Source: Rhodospirillales bacterium (GTDB taxonomy: Bacteria; Pseudomonadota; Alphaproteobacteria; Reyranellales; Reyranellaceae). From it: DNA of 64,000 nucleotides. Shown here piece after piece: positions 45,970 to 54,189 of this stretch. Made by a program: the position numbers and the translations under genes. The notes below the pieces were generated by a model. The model did no database searches, was not told the DNA's origin, and saw nothing but the letters and a program-made list of their open reading frames with translations. The stretch is from the NCBI GenBank assembly GCA_016699855.1, contig CP064988.1:1640501-1704500 (forward strand), read 5' to 3'. Positions within the stretch are counted from its first letter, which is position 1. Every line of letters starts with the position of its first letter.

Positions 45970-47406
45970 ATGTCCCAATCCCTCGCCACCGCCGACACGC
46001 TGTTCTTCGAGCGCGCGGGGCTCGACCGCGACCGCACCGTCGGCGTCGTGCGCGACGCCTTGGATGGCGCCGACGACGGCGAATTGTTCCTCGAGTACGC
46101 CCAGAGCGAAGCCTTGGCGTGGGACGACGGCAAGCTCAAGAGCGCCAGTTTCGACACCACGCAGGGATTCGGGCTGCGGGCCGTGTCCGGCGAGACGACC
46201 GGCTTCGCGCACGCTTCCAGCCTCGACGAGGCGGCGCTGCGGCGCGCCGCCGCCACGGTCAAGGCGGTCCGGTCGGGCCACGGGGGCACCGCCGCCGAGG
46301 GGCCGCGCGGCACCAACGCCGCCCTCTACACCGACGAGAATCCGATCGGCGGCGTCGCCTTCGAGGACAAGGTGAAGTTGCTGGCCGAGATCGACGCCTA
46401 CGCGCGTGCCACCGAGCCGACCCTGCGCCAGGTCTCGGCCTCGCTGTCGGCCAGCTGGCAGGTGATCGAGATCGTGCGGGCGGACGGAAGGCGGGTCGCC
46501 GACGTGCGTCCACTGGTGCGCCTCAACGTCTCGGTGGTCGCCGAGCGCGGCGGCCGGCGCGAGACCGGCTCCTGCGGCAGCGGCGGCCGCACCCTCTACG
46601 GCGAGATCCTGAACCCCGACTACTGGAAGGACCAGACCGACGAGGCCATCCGGCAGGCGCTGGTGAATCTCGATTCGATCGACGCACCGGCCGGCGAGAT
46701 GCCGGTCGTGCTCGGCCCGGGCTGGTCCGGCATCCTGTGGCACGAGGCGGTCGGCCACGGGCTGGAGGGCGATTTCCACCGCAAGAAGACCTCGGTGTTC
46801 ACGCGCCTTATGGGCGAGCGCATCGCCGCGCCGGGCGTCACGGTGGTCGACGACGGCACGATGATGGACCGCCGCGGGTCTCTGACGATCGACGACGAGG
46901 GCACGCCGACCGGGCGCACGACCCTGATCGAGGACGGCCGCCTGGTCGGGCTGATGCAGGACCGGATGAACGCCCGGCTGATGGGGGCGGCGCCGACCGG
47001 CAACGGCCGCCGCCAGAGCCACGGCCACCAGCCGATGCCGCGCATGACCAACACGCTGATGCTGGCGGGCGGCCACAAGCCCGAGGAGATCATGGCCTCG
47101 GTGCCGCGCGGCCTCTACGCGGTGAATTTCGGCGGCGGCCAGGTCGACATCGTCAGCGGCAAGTTCGTCTTCAGCTGCACCGAGGCCTACGTGATCGAGA
47201 ACGGCAGGATCGGCGCGCCGGTCAAGGGCGCCACGCTGATCGGCGCCGGCGCCGACGCGTTGATGCGCATCGGCATGATCGGCGACGACATGGAGCTGGA
47301 TCTGGGCGTCGGCACGTGGGGCAAGGACGGCCAAGGCGTTCCCGTGGGCGTCGGCCAGCCGACCGTGCGGATCGACGCGCTGACCGTCGGCGGCACGCGG
47401 ACGTGA
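45970..47406 (+). CDS. tldD: Metalloprotease TldD
   Basis: This 478-residue zinc protease of the TldD/TldE (PmbA) pair degrades unfolded peptides, processes microcin B17-type peptides and affects CcdA turnover in E. coli. The HExxxH site is His258-Glu259-x-x-x-His263 in WHEAVGHGLEGDF. Family blocks include GFGLRAVSGETTGFAHASSLD and the C-terminal NFGGGQVDIVSGKFVFS. ATG 45970 starts where similarity begins, rather than the longer frame from 45838. The partner tldE/pmbA is not adjacent. It is divergent from ctaC, a frequent arrangement in alphaproteobacteria. Confidence 0.95.
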   Translation: MSQSLATADTLFFERAGLDRDRTVGVVRDALDGADDGELFLEYAQSEALAWDDGKLKSASFDTTQGFGLRAVSGETTGFAHASSLDEAALRRAAATVKAVRSGHGGTAAEGPRGTNAALYTDENPIGGVAFEDKVKLLAEIDAYARATEPTLRQVSASLSASWQVIEIVRADGRRVADVRPLVRLNVSVVAERGGRRETGSCGSGGRTLYGEILNPDYWKDQTDEAIRQALVNLDSIDAPAGEMPVVLGPGWSGILWHEAVGHGLEGDFHRKKTSVFTRLMGERIAAPGVTVVDDGTMMDRRGSLTIDDEGTPTGRTTLIEDGRLVGLMQDRMNARLMGAAPTGNGRRQSHGHQPMPRMTNTLMLAGGHKPEEIMASVPRGLYAVNFGGGQVDIVSGKFVFSCTEAYVIENGRIGAPVKGATLIGAGADALMRIGMIGDDMELDLGVGTWGKDGQGVPVGVGQPTVRIDALTVGGTRT

Positions 47407-47412
47407 TCGGCG

Positions 47413-47958
47413 CTACCGCTTGCGCGAGACCTTGAAGGAGTCGGTGAAACGCAGGGCGGCGCCCTTCGAGCGCATGTCGGCGCCGTAGGTCGCCAGCAGC
47501 CGGTAGAGCCGGTCGCCGACCAGCCAGGTACGCATGACGACGCCCTGGCCGTCGTCGCCCTGGATGTCGAGCGCGTAGCCGTCCCAGCCCTCGAGCGTGA
47601 CCGCCTCGTCGCGCAGATAGTGGAATTTGGGCCGCGGAAACGCCTTGTCGACGGCGCCGCGGCCGAGCTCGCGCGCGACCTCCTTCGAGTCGCGGCCGGC
47701 GAGCGCCTCCGGCTTGTAGTCGACATGGTCGAAGTCGAAGTTCTGCCGTTCCAGGCTCGCCTGCCACGCGATCCGCGGGCCGACGTGCGCCGGCTCGGTC
47801 GCCGACGCCACCGACCGCTCGACCGGCGACGGCATCTCGATCCGGAACGCCATGTCCGGCGGCACGACATCGGTCCAAAGCGGCGACTGGGCCGACGCGC
47901 GCGATGCCACGACGGCCGGCAGGGCGGCGAGGATCAGGCGGCGGGACAAATCGGGCAT
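47413..47958 (-). CDS. Exported hypothetical protein
   Basis: This 181-residue protein begins MPDLSRRLILAALPAVVASRASAQ, a signal peptide with a twin Arg, so Tat or Sec export is likely. The mature part has beta-rich sequence with DMAFRIEMPSPVERS and WDGYALDIQGDDGQG, like other periplasmic proteins of unknown function that handle a MAFRIEMP strand. I cannot name a function. It is convergent with tldD, six bases away, and follows another exported hypothetical gene in the same direction. Confidence 0.75.
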   Translation of the reverse strand: MPDLSRRLILAALPAVVASRASAQSPLWTDVVPPDMAFRIEMPSPVERSVASATEPAHVGPRIAWQASLERQNFDFDHVDYKPEALAGRDSKEVARELGRGAVDKAFPRPKFHYLRDEAVTLEGWDGYALDIQGDDGQGVVMRTWLVGDRLYRLLATYGADMRSKGAALRFTDSFKVSRKR

Positions 47959-48030
47959 GGCGCGGACACTCCACGACGCGGCGCGCCCGCGACTTACCAC
48001 GGCGCACGCCCGCCCGTCAGCCGCCGGCGG

Positions 48031-48516
48031 TCACGATGTCGGCACCCCGTCGGCGCACGCCCGCATCCGCAGATCGCCCTTGTCGCCGGTGCGGCGCGTC
48101 GTCCACACCGCGACCAGGGTCGAGCCGTCGGTCGCGACCCAGCCGCGGTTGGCGCCGTCGACGATGTATTTGGGATCGCCCGGCGGGTCGGTGCGCTCGC
48201 GCACCTCGATGCCGCCGTCGGCCGGCCGGAACCGCGCCGTCAGGCGCAGCGCGATCACCCGGTCGCCGGCGTCGTAGGTGCCGGCACCGACGACCTCGCT
48301 CTCGCCGCGCACCGGCTCGCCGGGCGGTTCGAAGCGGTAGACGACGCGGTCGATCTTGCGGTCGCCGCGCCAGCGGAACTCGCCGCAATACATGCGTGCC
48401 AGCGGCACAGCCTCAGCCGGCGCCGGGCCCTGCGCCACGGCGGCGGCATGCGGCGCGGAAGCCAGCGCGGTCGCGACCGTGAGGCGAGCGCGGAACGCGG
48501 CCCGTCCGCGCGTCAA
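48031..48516 (-). CDS. Probable exported hypothetical protein, TTG start
   Basis: The best start for this 161-residue frame is a TTG overlapping the stop of the dioxygenase gene (TTGA), giving a signal-like segment FRARLTVATALASAPHAAAVAQG. The mature part contains ARMYCGEFRWRG and a repeat-free beta-rich body ending LRMRACADGVPTS. The two Cys could form a disulphide. The family was not recognised. The rare start makes the 5' end uncertain; a shorter protein beginning nearer MYCGEF would lose the signal peptide. Confidence 0.6.
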   Translation of the reverse strand: MTRGRAAFRARLTVATALASAPHAAAVAQGPAPAEAVPLARMYCGEFRWRGDRKIDRVVYRFEPPGEPVRGESEVVGAGTYDAGDRVIALRLTARFRPADGGIEVRERTDPPGDPKYIVDGANRGWVATDGSTLVAVWTTRRTGDKGDLRMRACADGVPTS

Positions 48517-49364
48517 TTCACCCCGCGCAGCTTCGTGCCGGCGACCGTGATCCGGTGCATCAGCCGCCGTTCGCCGTGGTAGTCGTTGGCGGCGTAGTGC
48601 CATGTGGCGCGGTTGTCCCAGAAGGCGATCGAGCCCGGCGCCCAGCGGAACCGGCACGAGAACTCCGGCCGCACGGCGTGGCGGTAGAGGTGCTGCAGCA
48701 GCGGCTGGCTGTCCTCGACCGACCAGCCCTCGAAGCGCAGCGTGAAGGCCGAGTTGACGTACAGCGCCCTGCGGCCGCTCTCGGGATGCGCGATCACCAC
48801 GGGATGGACCACCTCGCCTCGCGTGGCGTGGACGTTGCCGATGCGGCCGCCCTCGGTGTTGCGCGCGTTGTAGCCCTTGGCGCCGAACACGTGCTCGTCG
48901 GAATGCACCGCGTTCAGCCCCTCCAGCGTCCGCTTCAGCCCATCGGAGAGCGCGTCGTAGGCGGCGTACATGCTCGAGAACAGCGTGTCGCCGCCCTCGT
49001 CCGGCACCTCGCGCGCCAGCAGGATCGAGCCCATCGCGGGCTCCGGATCGTAGCTGTGGTCGGTGTGCCAGCCGCCGCCGATATTCGTCCTCTGCTCGGG
49101 CTCCTTGCGCACCTCCGCGATCTCGGGGTAGCCCTCGACCGCCTTGAAGAAGCGGTTGATGTCGATCGGTCCCCAGCGCCGGGCGAACGCCAGATGCTGT
49201 TCCGGCGTCAGCTTCTGGTCGCGGAAGAAGATCACGCCGTGCTCGGCGAAGGCGCGTCGGGTCTCCTCCCACTGCGCGTTGCTCAGCGACGTGACGTCGA
49301 CGCCGAGCACCTCGGCGCCGCAGGCGCCGGACATGCGCCGCACGGTGATCGTCTCGTAGCCCAT
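48513..49364 (-). CDS. TauD/TfdA-family Fe(II)/2-oxoglutarate dioxygenase
   Basis: This 283-residue protein has the non-haem iron facial triad: the HxD motif in GGWHTDHSYDP and the distal His in RRLMHRITVAGT. The 2-oxoglutarate-binding Arg is in the same C-terminal stretch. Relatives hydroxylate taurine, alkyl sulfates, phenoxyacetates or carnitine precursors. The substrate here is unknown. The start at 49364 (MGYETITVRRMSG) has GGAGGGACC upstream. No sulphonate transporter is adjacent. It is followed by a coupled exported hypothetical gene. Confidence 0.92.
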   Translation of the reverse strand: MGYETITVRRMSGACGAEVLGVDVTSLSNAQWEETRRAFAEHGVIFFRDQKLTPEQHLAFARRWGPIDINRFFKAVEGYPEIAEVRKEPEQRTNIGGGWHTDHSYDPEPAMGSILLAREVPDEGGDTLFSSMYAAYDALSDGLKRTLEGLNAVHSDEHVFGAKGYNARNTEGGRIGNVHATRGEVVHPVVIAHPESGRRALYVNSAFTLRFEGWSVEDSQPLLQHLYRHAVRPEFSCRFRWAPGSIAFWDNRATWHYAANDYHGERRLMHRITVAGTKLRGVN

Positions 49365-49413
49365 CGGTCCCTCCTCGCGTTTCATCGTATCGAACGCCCG
49401 CGCTGACGCGCGG

Positions 49414-50370
49414 TCAAGCGCCGACGCCCAGCAGCATCAGGGCGACCGAGACCGTGACGACGCTGGCCAGCGTCGACAGCACGACTCCGTTGGTCGCCAG
49501 CCCGACCCCGGCGCCGTAGCGCTGGGCGATCAGATAGACGTTGGCGCCGGCCGGCAGCGTGGCGTCGATCGTGGCCACGGTCAGCCACAGCGGGTCGAGC
49601 CGGAACACGTAGCGCCCCAGCACGTAGACCAGCGCCGGCAGGGCGACGAGCTTGACCGCCGCGCTCAGCATGCCCTCGCGCCAGTGGCCGCGGAATCCGA
49701 CATGCGCCAGCGAGGCGCCGAGCATGATCAGGCCGCACGGCGCCGCCGCCTGCGCCGCCAGCGCCATGGCGCGGTCGAGCACCGCCGGCAGCGCCAGGCC
49801 GGGGACGCGCGCCGTCAAGGCGCCCCAGAGCAACCCCGCGAAGATGGCCGGCAGCACGGGATGCTTGAACATGGCCGCGGTGGCCGCCAGCAACGTGCGG
49901 CCGATGCCGCCGCGGCCTGCGCCCTGGCCGAGCTCGATCAAGAACGACGTCAGGGTCAGCAGGATCAGGGAATGCACGCTGATGATCATCAGCAGCGGCA
50001 CCAGACCGTCCTCGCCGAACGCCAGCGTCACCAGCGGGATGCCGAGCCCGACGCCGTTGGAGAACGAGCTCGACAACGCCAGCACGGCGCGCTCCGGCGC
50101 GGCCATGCCGAGGGCGTAGCGGCCGACCAGCAGCATGGCGCCGAACACGCCCAGCGCGCCGCCGAAGAACGCCAGCAGGATCGACGGATCGAGCGTCTCC
50201 AGCCGCACCTTGGCCATCGACCGGAACAGCAGGCAGGCGAACAGTATGTAGAACGTGGCGTTGCCGAAGCCGCGCAAGCCCTCGGGCGAGAGCAGCGACG
50301 TGCGCCCCAGCGCGTAGCCCGCCAGCGCGATCACCAGCACCGGCGCCACGATGTCGAGGACGGCGCCCAT
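49414..50370 (-). CDS. AEC-family (auxin efflux carrier-like) transporter
   Basis: This 318-residue protein has ten membrane helices in two five-helix halves. AEC signatures are SSSFSNGVGLGIPLVTLAFGEDG and the C-terminal TLPAGANVYLIAQRYG, where Pro/Gly-broken crossover helices form the transport site. Bacterial members move malate, malonate or other dicarboxylates, or are uncharacterised. It lies 49 bp upstream of the dioxygenase and could share a role in uptake of its substrate; this is speculation. Confidence 0.9.
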   Translation of the reverse strand: MGAVLDIVAPVLVIALAGYALGRTSLLSPEGLRGFGNATFYILFACLLFRSMAKVRLETLDPSILLAFFGGALGVFGAMLLVGRYALGMAAPERAVLALSSSFSNGVGLGIPLVTLAFGEDGLVPLLMIISVHSLILLTLTSFLIELGQGAGRGGIGRTLLAATAAMFKHPVLPAIFAGLLWGALTARVPGLALPAVLDRAMALAAQAAAPCGLIMLGASLAHVGFRGHWREGMLSAAVKLVALPALVYVLGRYVFRLDPLWLTVATIDATLPAGANVYLIAQRYGAGVGLATNGVVLSTLASVVTVSVALMLLGVGA

Positions 50371-50397
50371 GGCGGCGGCGCGTCCGGCGCGCCCGAG

Positions 50398-51210
50398 CTA
50401 AGCGCTTTCGCGCGCGACGCGGGTGATCTTGTAACCGGCGTTCTCGGGGATGGTCAGGAACTTCTTGCCGTCGAAATCCTTGACCACCGGCAGCACCGTC
50501 ACGACCGGCCGCCGCCGCGACGTCTCGATCGCCGCCTCGACCGTGGGCGACTCGCCAAGCATCAGAAGGTTCTGGCGGGTCGGGAACACCATCGTGCGCT
50601 GGCCGGCGTCGGCCTCGGCGACGGCCTGGTTCGGCTCGATCCACACCGAGTCCACCGACTCCGAGCCGTCGTGCAACGCCACCTGGTCGGCCGGCGCGGC
50701 GGCGACGAAGAACCACGTGTCGAAGCGCTTCGGCACCATCGCGGGGGTGATCCAGTGGGCGTAGGGCACCATCCCCTCGACCACCAGCTCGAGATCCTCG
50801 GCCTCCACCATGTCGAGGATGCTGGCGTCGTCCTTCGCCAGCCGCTCGCGCCAGCGCGCCTCGATCGGCGCCAGCTCGGCGGCGCCGATCAGCGCCGCGG
50901 CGCCGCGCTTGCGGGCCAGCAGGATGCCGCACTCCTCGAACGCCTCGCGCACCCCGGCGACGCGGAACTTCAGCTCGGCGTCATCGACGCCGTCGGCGCC
51001 GGCGCAGCGCGCCCGCACCCGCGGATCGCCGTCGGCGTCCTCCAGCTTGCCGCCGGGAAACACCAGCGCGCCGGAGAACGAGTCGATCTTGTGGTGGCGC
51101 ACCACCATGAAAACCTCGACCGCCGAGGCGCCGCCCTGCCGCCGCGAGGGCCGCAGCAGCAGCACGGTGGTCGCCGGCAGCGCCGGCGAGGGGGCCTTCT
51201 GTTCGCTCAT
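50398..51210 (-). CDS. Nudix hydrolase
   Basis: This 270-residue protein has an expanded Nudix box: GGKLEDADGD, an insertion of about 20 residues, then REAFEECGILLA, which supplies the catalytic RE-x-x-EE-x-G core. The N-terminal strand (VEVFMVVRHHKIDSFSGALVFPGG) and long C-terminal part resemble NUDT19/RppH-unrelated CoA-diphosphatase-like members. It hydrolyses a nucleoside diphosphate linked to another group; CoA esters are a fair guess, given family and genome context. It is 27 bp upstream of the AEC gene in the same direction. Confidence 0.88.
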   Translation of the reverse strand: MSEQKAPSPALPATTVLLLRPSRRQGGASAVEVFMVVRHHKIDSFSGALVFPGGKLEDADGDPRVRARCAGADGVDDAELKFRVAGVREAFEECGILLARKRGAAALIGAAELAPIEARWRERLAKDDASILDMVEAEDLELVVEGMVPYAHWITPAMVPKRFDTWFFVAAAPADQVALHDGSESVDSVWIEPNQAVAEADAGQRTMVFPTRQNLLMLGESPTVEAAIETSRRRPVVTVLPVVKDFDGKKFLTIPENAGYKITRVARESA

Positions 51211-51253
51211 CGCAAGTCCATCCTCGATTCCACCATCGTCCGCAGCCGCGCTT

Positions 51254-52279
51254 TCAGCCGCGCGTCGGATCGTCCGACACCTGCACCAGCAGCTTGCCGA
51301 AATTGCGCCCTTTGAGCAGGCCGATGAAGGCCTCCGGCGCGTTGTCGATGCCCTTCACCACGTCCTCGCGGTACTTGATCCGCCCCGCCTTCACCCCGGC
51401 CGGCACCTCCTGCCAGAACTCGGGCATGTCGTTGAAGTGGTCGCTGACGATGAAGCCCTTGACCAGCGCGCGCTTGACCAGCAGCAGCCGCCAGTCCGGG
51501 CCGGGATTGAGCCTGGTCTCGTTGTACTGCGAGATCAGCCCGCACAGCGGCACCCGCGCGAAATCGTTGAGCTGAGGCAGCACCGCGGCCTGCACCGCGC
51601 CGCCGACGTTCTCGAAATAGACGTCGATGCCCTTCGGGCAGGCCTCGCGCACCGCCTTGAACAGGTTCGCGCCGGCCGCCTTGTAGTCGACGCAGGCGTC
51701 GAAGCCGAGCTCGCCCACGACGTAGTCGCATTTGTCCTTGCCGCCGGCGATACCCACCGCGCGGCAGCCCTTCATCCTCGCGATCTGCCCGACCACCGAG
51801 CCGACCGCGCCGGACGCCGCCGACACGACCACCGTCTCGCCCGGCTTGGGCTGGCCGATACGCATCAGGCCCCACCACGCGGTCATCCCCGGCATGCCCA
51901 GCACCGAAAGCGCCGTGGAGATCGGCGCCGCCTTCGGATCGAGCTTCATGACGCCGGCGCCGTCCGAAACGGCGAGGCTTTGCCAGCCGCTGTACTCGGC
52001 GACGAAATCGCCCTCCTTGAACTTCGGATTCCGCGACTTGACCACCTGCCCGACGGTGCCGCCGACCATCGGTTCACCGAGGCCGACATTGGCGGCGTAG
52101 CCCTTGGCCTCGGCCATGCGGCCGCGCATGTATGGATCGAGCGACAGCCAGATGGTGCGCGACAGGTACTGGCCCTCGGCCGGCTCCGGCGCGGGCGCGT
52201 CGACGACGTCGAAATCGGCCGGCGTCGGTTCCCCGGCCGGGCGCGCCTTCAGCAGCACGCGTCGGTTCGTCTCGGCCAT
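51254..52279 (-). CDS. NADP-dependent MDR oxidoreductase (PTGR/CurA-like)
   Basis: This 341-residue zinc-independent medium-chain reductase has the substrate-domain motif LSLDPYMRGRM and the NADP-binding motif VVVSAASGAVGSVVGQIA. C-terminal segments are LCGLISQYN and GKLLVQVSDDP. It resembles YncB/CurA and leukotriene B4 12-hydroxydehydrogenase, which reduce alpha,beta-unsaturated ketones or aldehydes. ATG 52279 has GGAGGGATCG upstream. It is likely to work in detoxification of reactive enones. It stands between a Nudix and a sterol-desaturase-like gene. Confidence 0.93.
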   Translation of the reverse strand: MAETNRRVLLKARPAGEPTPADFDVVDAPAPEPAEGQYLSRTIWLSLDPYMRGRMAEAKGYAANVGLGEPMVGGTVGQVVKSRNPKFKEGDFVAEYSGWQSLAVSDGAGVMKLDPKAAPISTALSVLGMPGMTAWWGLMRIGQPKPGETVVVSAASGAVGSVVGQIARMKGCRAVGIAGGKDKCDYVVGELGFDACVDYKAAGANLFKAVREACPKGIDVYFENVGGAVQAAVLPQLNDFARVPLCGLISQYNETRLNPGPDWRLLLVKRALVKGFIVSDHFNDMPEFWQEVPAGVKAGRIKYREDVVKGIDNAPEAFIGLLKGRNFGKLLVQVSDDPTRG

Positions 52280-52370
52280 CGATCCCTCCATCCCGGCGGC
52301 GCGCAACCTATCAGAACGGCCATGGCGCGCCACCCGGCGGCGGCGCCGGTCTGCGTTGCGAAACGGGCCG

Positions 52371-53285
52371 TCAGGTCTCGCCGAGGATCTCTCGGACGCC
52401 GCGGGCGGTGAACGGTTGCGCGATCTGGCCGAGGAAGCCCTGCGCGATCTCGCCTTTGATGCCGATCTCGGCCGGCGGTCGGCGCGGCGGGTTGAAATAC
52501 GTGCCGAACAAGTGGTCCCACAGCACCAGGTTCTCGCCGTAGTTCCGGTTGCCCTCGGCCGGATCGGTCGAGTGGTGCCAGCGGTGCAGGTTCGGCGTGT
52601 TGAAGACCAGGTCGAGCGGGCCGGTCCGCATGTCGACGTTGCAGTGCGTGAGCACGCCGACGAAGGCGGTGACGGCGGCGAACCAGACGTAGACCGGCAG
52701 CGGCGCGCCCAGCAGCCATAGCAGCGACTGGCTCAGCGCGATCTTCACAAACGTGTCGACGACGTGGAAGCGGCCCGTGTTGACGAACCACAGGCGGGTG
52801 ACGCTGTGGTGCAGCGCGTGGAAGCGCCACATCAATCCCCATTCGTGCGCCAGCCGGTGCGCTGCGTAGAGGCCGAGCTCGGCGACGACCAGCGCGAGCG
52901 CCACCTGCGCGAACATCGGCCATTGCGAGGGCCACAGCGCGAACGGCGCCACCGAGGACGGCTCGACCACGCGGGTCGCCACCACCGTCAGGGTCAGGGC
53001 GACGGCGGTGGCGAGCTGGACCGCGCCCTTGTTCAGCAGCGTGTGCGCGAGGTCGACCAACGTCTGGCTGTCGTTGGCGAGCCACCGCCGCTCGTGCGGC
53101 AGGACGCGCTCCAGGCCCCCCAGCGCCAGCGCCACCGCCAGATACAGCGCGTTGAACCACAGCAGCGGATGGTCGCTCGCCATCGCGAAGGCGGTGCCGA
53201 CGAGACCGACGATCATGGTCAGTGGCCACGCCGAATAGGATAGGATGGTCATCGGCAGGGAAAGCGGTCCGGCGGGCGTCGACAT
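52371..53285 (-). CDS. Sterol desaturase/fatty acid hydroxylase family protein
   Basis: This 304-residue di-iron membrane protein has four or five helices and the three His clusters of the family: HRLAHE, HALHHS and HRWHHSTDP, with further His in RFHVVD and HCNVD. It probably hydroxylates or desaturates a lipid. The C-terminal NYGENLVLWDHLFGTYFNPP is typical. Substrate is not predictable; hopanoids, carotenoids or fatty acids are candidates. The start at 53285 (MSTPAGPLSL) was chosen over an upstream frame that is Arg-rich and unlike the family. Confidence 0.92.
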   Translation of the reverse strand: MSTPAGPLSLPMTILSYSAWPLTMIVGLVGTAFAMASDHPLLWFNALYLAVALALGGLERVLPHERRWLANDSQTLVDLAHTLLNKGAVQLATAVALTLTVVATRVVEPSSVAPFALWPSQWPMFAQVALALVVAELGLYAAHRLAHEWGLMWRFHALHHSVTRLWFVNTGRFHVVDTFVKIALSQSLLWLLGAPLPVYVWFAAVTAFVGVLTHCNVDMRTGPLDLVFNTPNLHRWHHSTDPAEGNRNYGENLVLWDHLFGTYFNPPRRPPAEIGIKGEIAQGFLGQIAQPFTARGVREILGET

Positions 53286-53439
53286 CGGGTCCTCGGGCGC
53301 GCTGGACGCCCGCGGGACCCTCCCGCCGCGACCGCGCCGGGCGGGATGTTGACCGAATCCAGGGCGCGGGGAAACGGCGATCGCGTCGCACCAGCCGTGA
53401 CGCGTGACCGGGCGTTCAGCGGACACCCGCAAAAGTTGC

Positions 53440-53468
53440 TTTACCTTACACGATATCTCCGGTAGTAA
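53440..53468 (+). promoter_or_regulatory. Possible sigma-70-type promoter
   Basis: In an AT-richer patch, TTTACC (53440-53445) and TAGTAA (53463-53468) are spaced by 17 bp. The match to TTGACA/TATAAT is weak. The location would fit transcription of the gene starting at 53533. Confidence 0.25.
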
Positions 53469-53532
53469 GAGCGGTAGAGGCGTCGGGATCCTCCAACGAT
53501 TGGACAACCTTCGACGACGGGACGCGAACGGC

Positions 53533-54090
53533 ATGCGACCACCGATGCTGGAAGTTGCGGCCGACCTCGCCAAGGCGCATGTGCCGATCTACCGCGAATT
53601 GCGGCGGCGCTTGGCGGAGGATGGTTTCACGCGCGTGAGCAATCGTCGCCTGCGGAAGGCGGCCGCGGACGAGGTCGTCGCCGGGATTTGGTTCTCGAAG
53701 AAGCGAGGGCGCGTCTCGTTCGACATCACGGCATCGGTGCACGTCCAATGGCGGCGCGCCGACGCCAAACCCCGCGCGACCTACGACGTACCGGCCCTGA
53801 TCGCCAGCGACGACTCCGACGTCGCGGAGCCCTGGTCGGTGACGTTCGACGCAGGATGCCGTGCCGACGACGGCATCACGCTCCTGATTTCGCGGCTCCG
53901 GGCCGACGCCCACCCGTTCATCGATCGACATCGTTCGCACGACGCGATCGTGGCGACGGGGCGCGCCGACCGCTCCGTAGCCGGCGTTGGCGACCGGCGC
54001 CGGGGGTCCCTCTGGCAGGGAGAGTTCGACTTCCCCTCCAGAATGACATGCTCCACGAACTATCCGGAATTCCTCACCGACGGCAGATGA
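53533..54090 (+). CDS. Hypothetical protein, DUF4304-like pattern
   Basis: This 185-residue soluble protein begins MRPPMLEVAADLAKAHVP. An early helix and turn (LRRRLAEDGFTRVSNRRLRK) followed by strands (VVAGIWFSKKRGRVSFDITASVHVQW) faintly recall DUF4304, a family of unknown function often found near toxin or immunity genes. The C-terminal third is less ordered. GC content is a little below that of its neighbours. An earlier GTG at 53404 is in frame, but that segment overlaps the AT-rich putative promoter, so the later ATG is preferred. Confidence 0.6.
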   Translation: MRPPMLEVAADLAKAHVPIYRELRRRLAEDGFTRVSNRRLRKAAADEVVAGIWFSKKRGRVSFDITASVHVQWRRADAKPRATYDVPALIASDDSDVAEPWSVTFDAGCRADDGITLLISRLRADAHPFIDRHRSHDAIVATGRADRSVAGVGDRRRGSLWQGEFDFPSRMTCSTNYPEFLTDGR

Positions 54091-54189
54091 AGCCGGCGCG
54101 ACAGGAACGCCATGTCGCGTCCGTTTGCGCGCACACCTGAATTGCGACACCCTTCCACCCCTCGACGCCAGACCACCGGAGCGACCACC

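Noticed and set aside
54112..54189. N-terminal extension of the MmgE/PrpD protein
   Set aside because: The segment is Pro/Arg/Thr-rich, lacks family similarity, and a GTG with GGAG at the correct distance lies at 54190.
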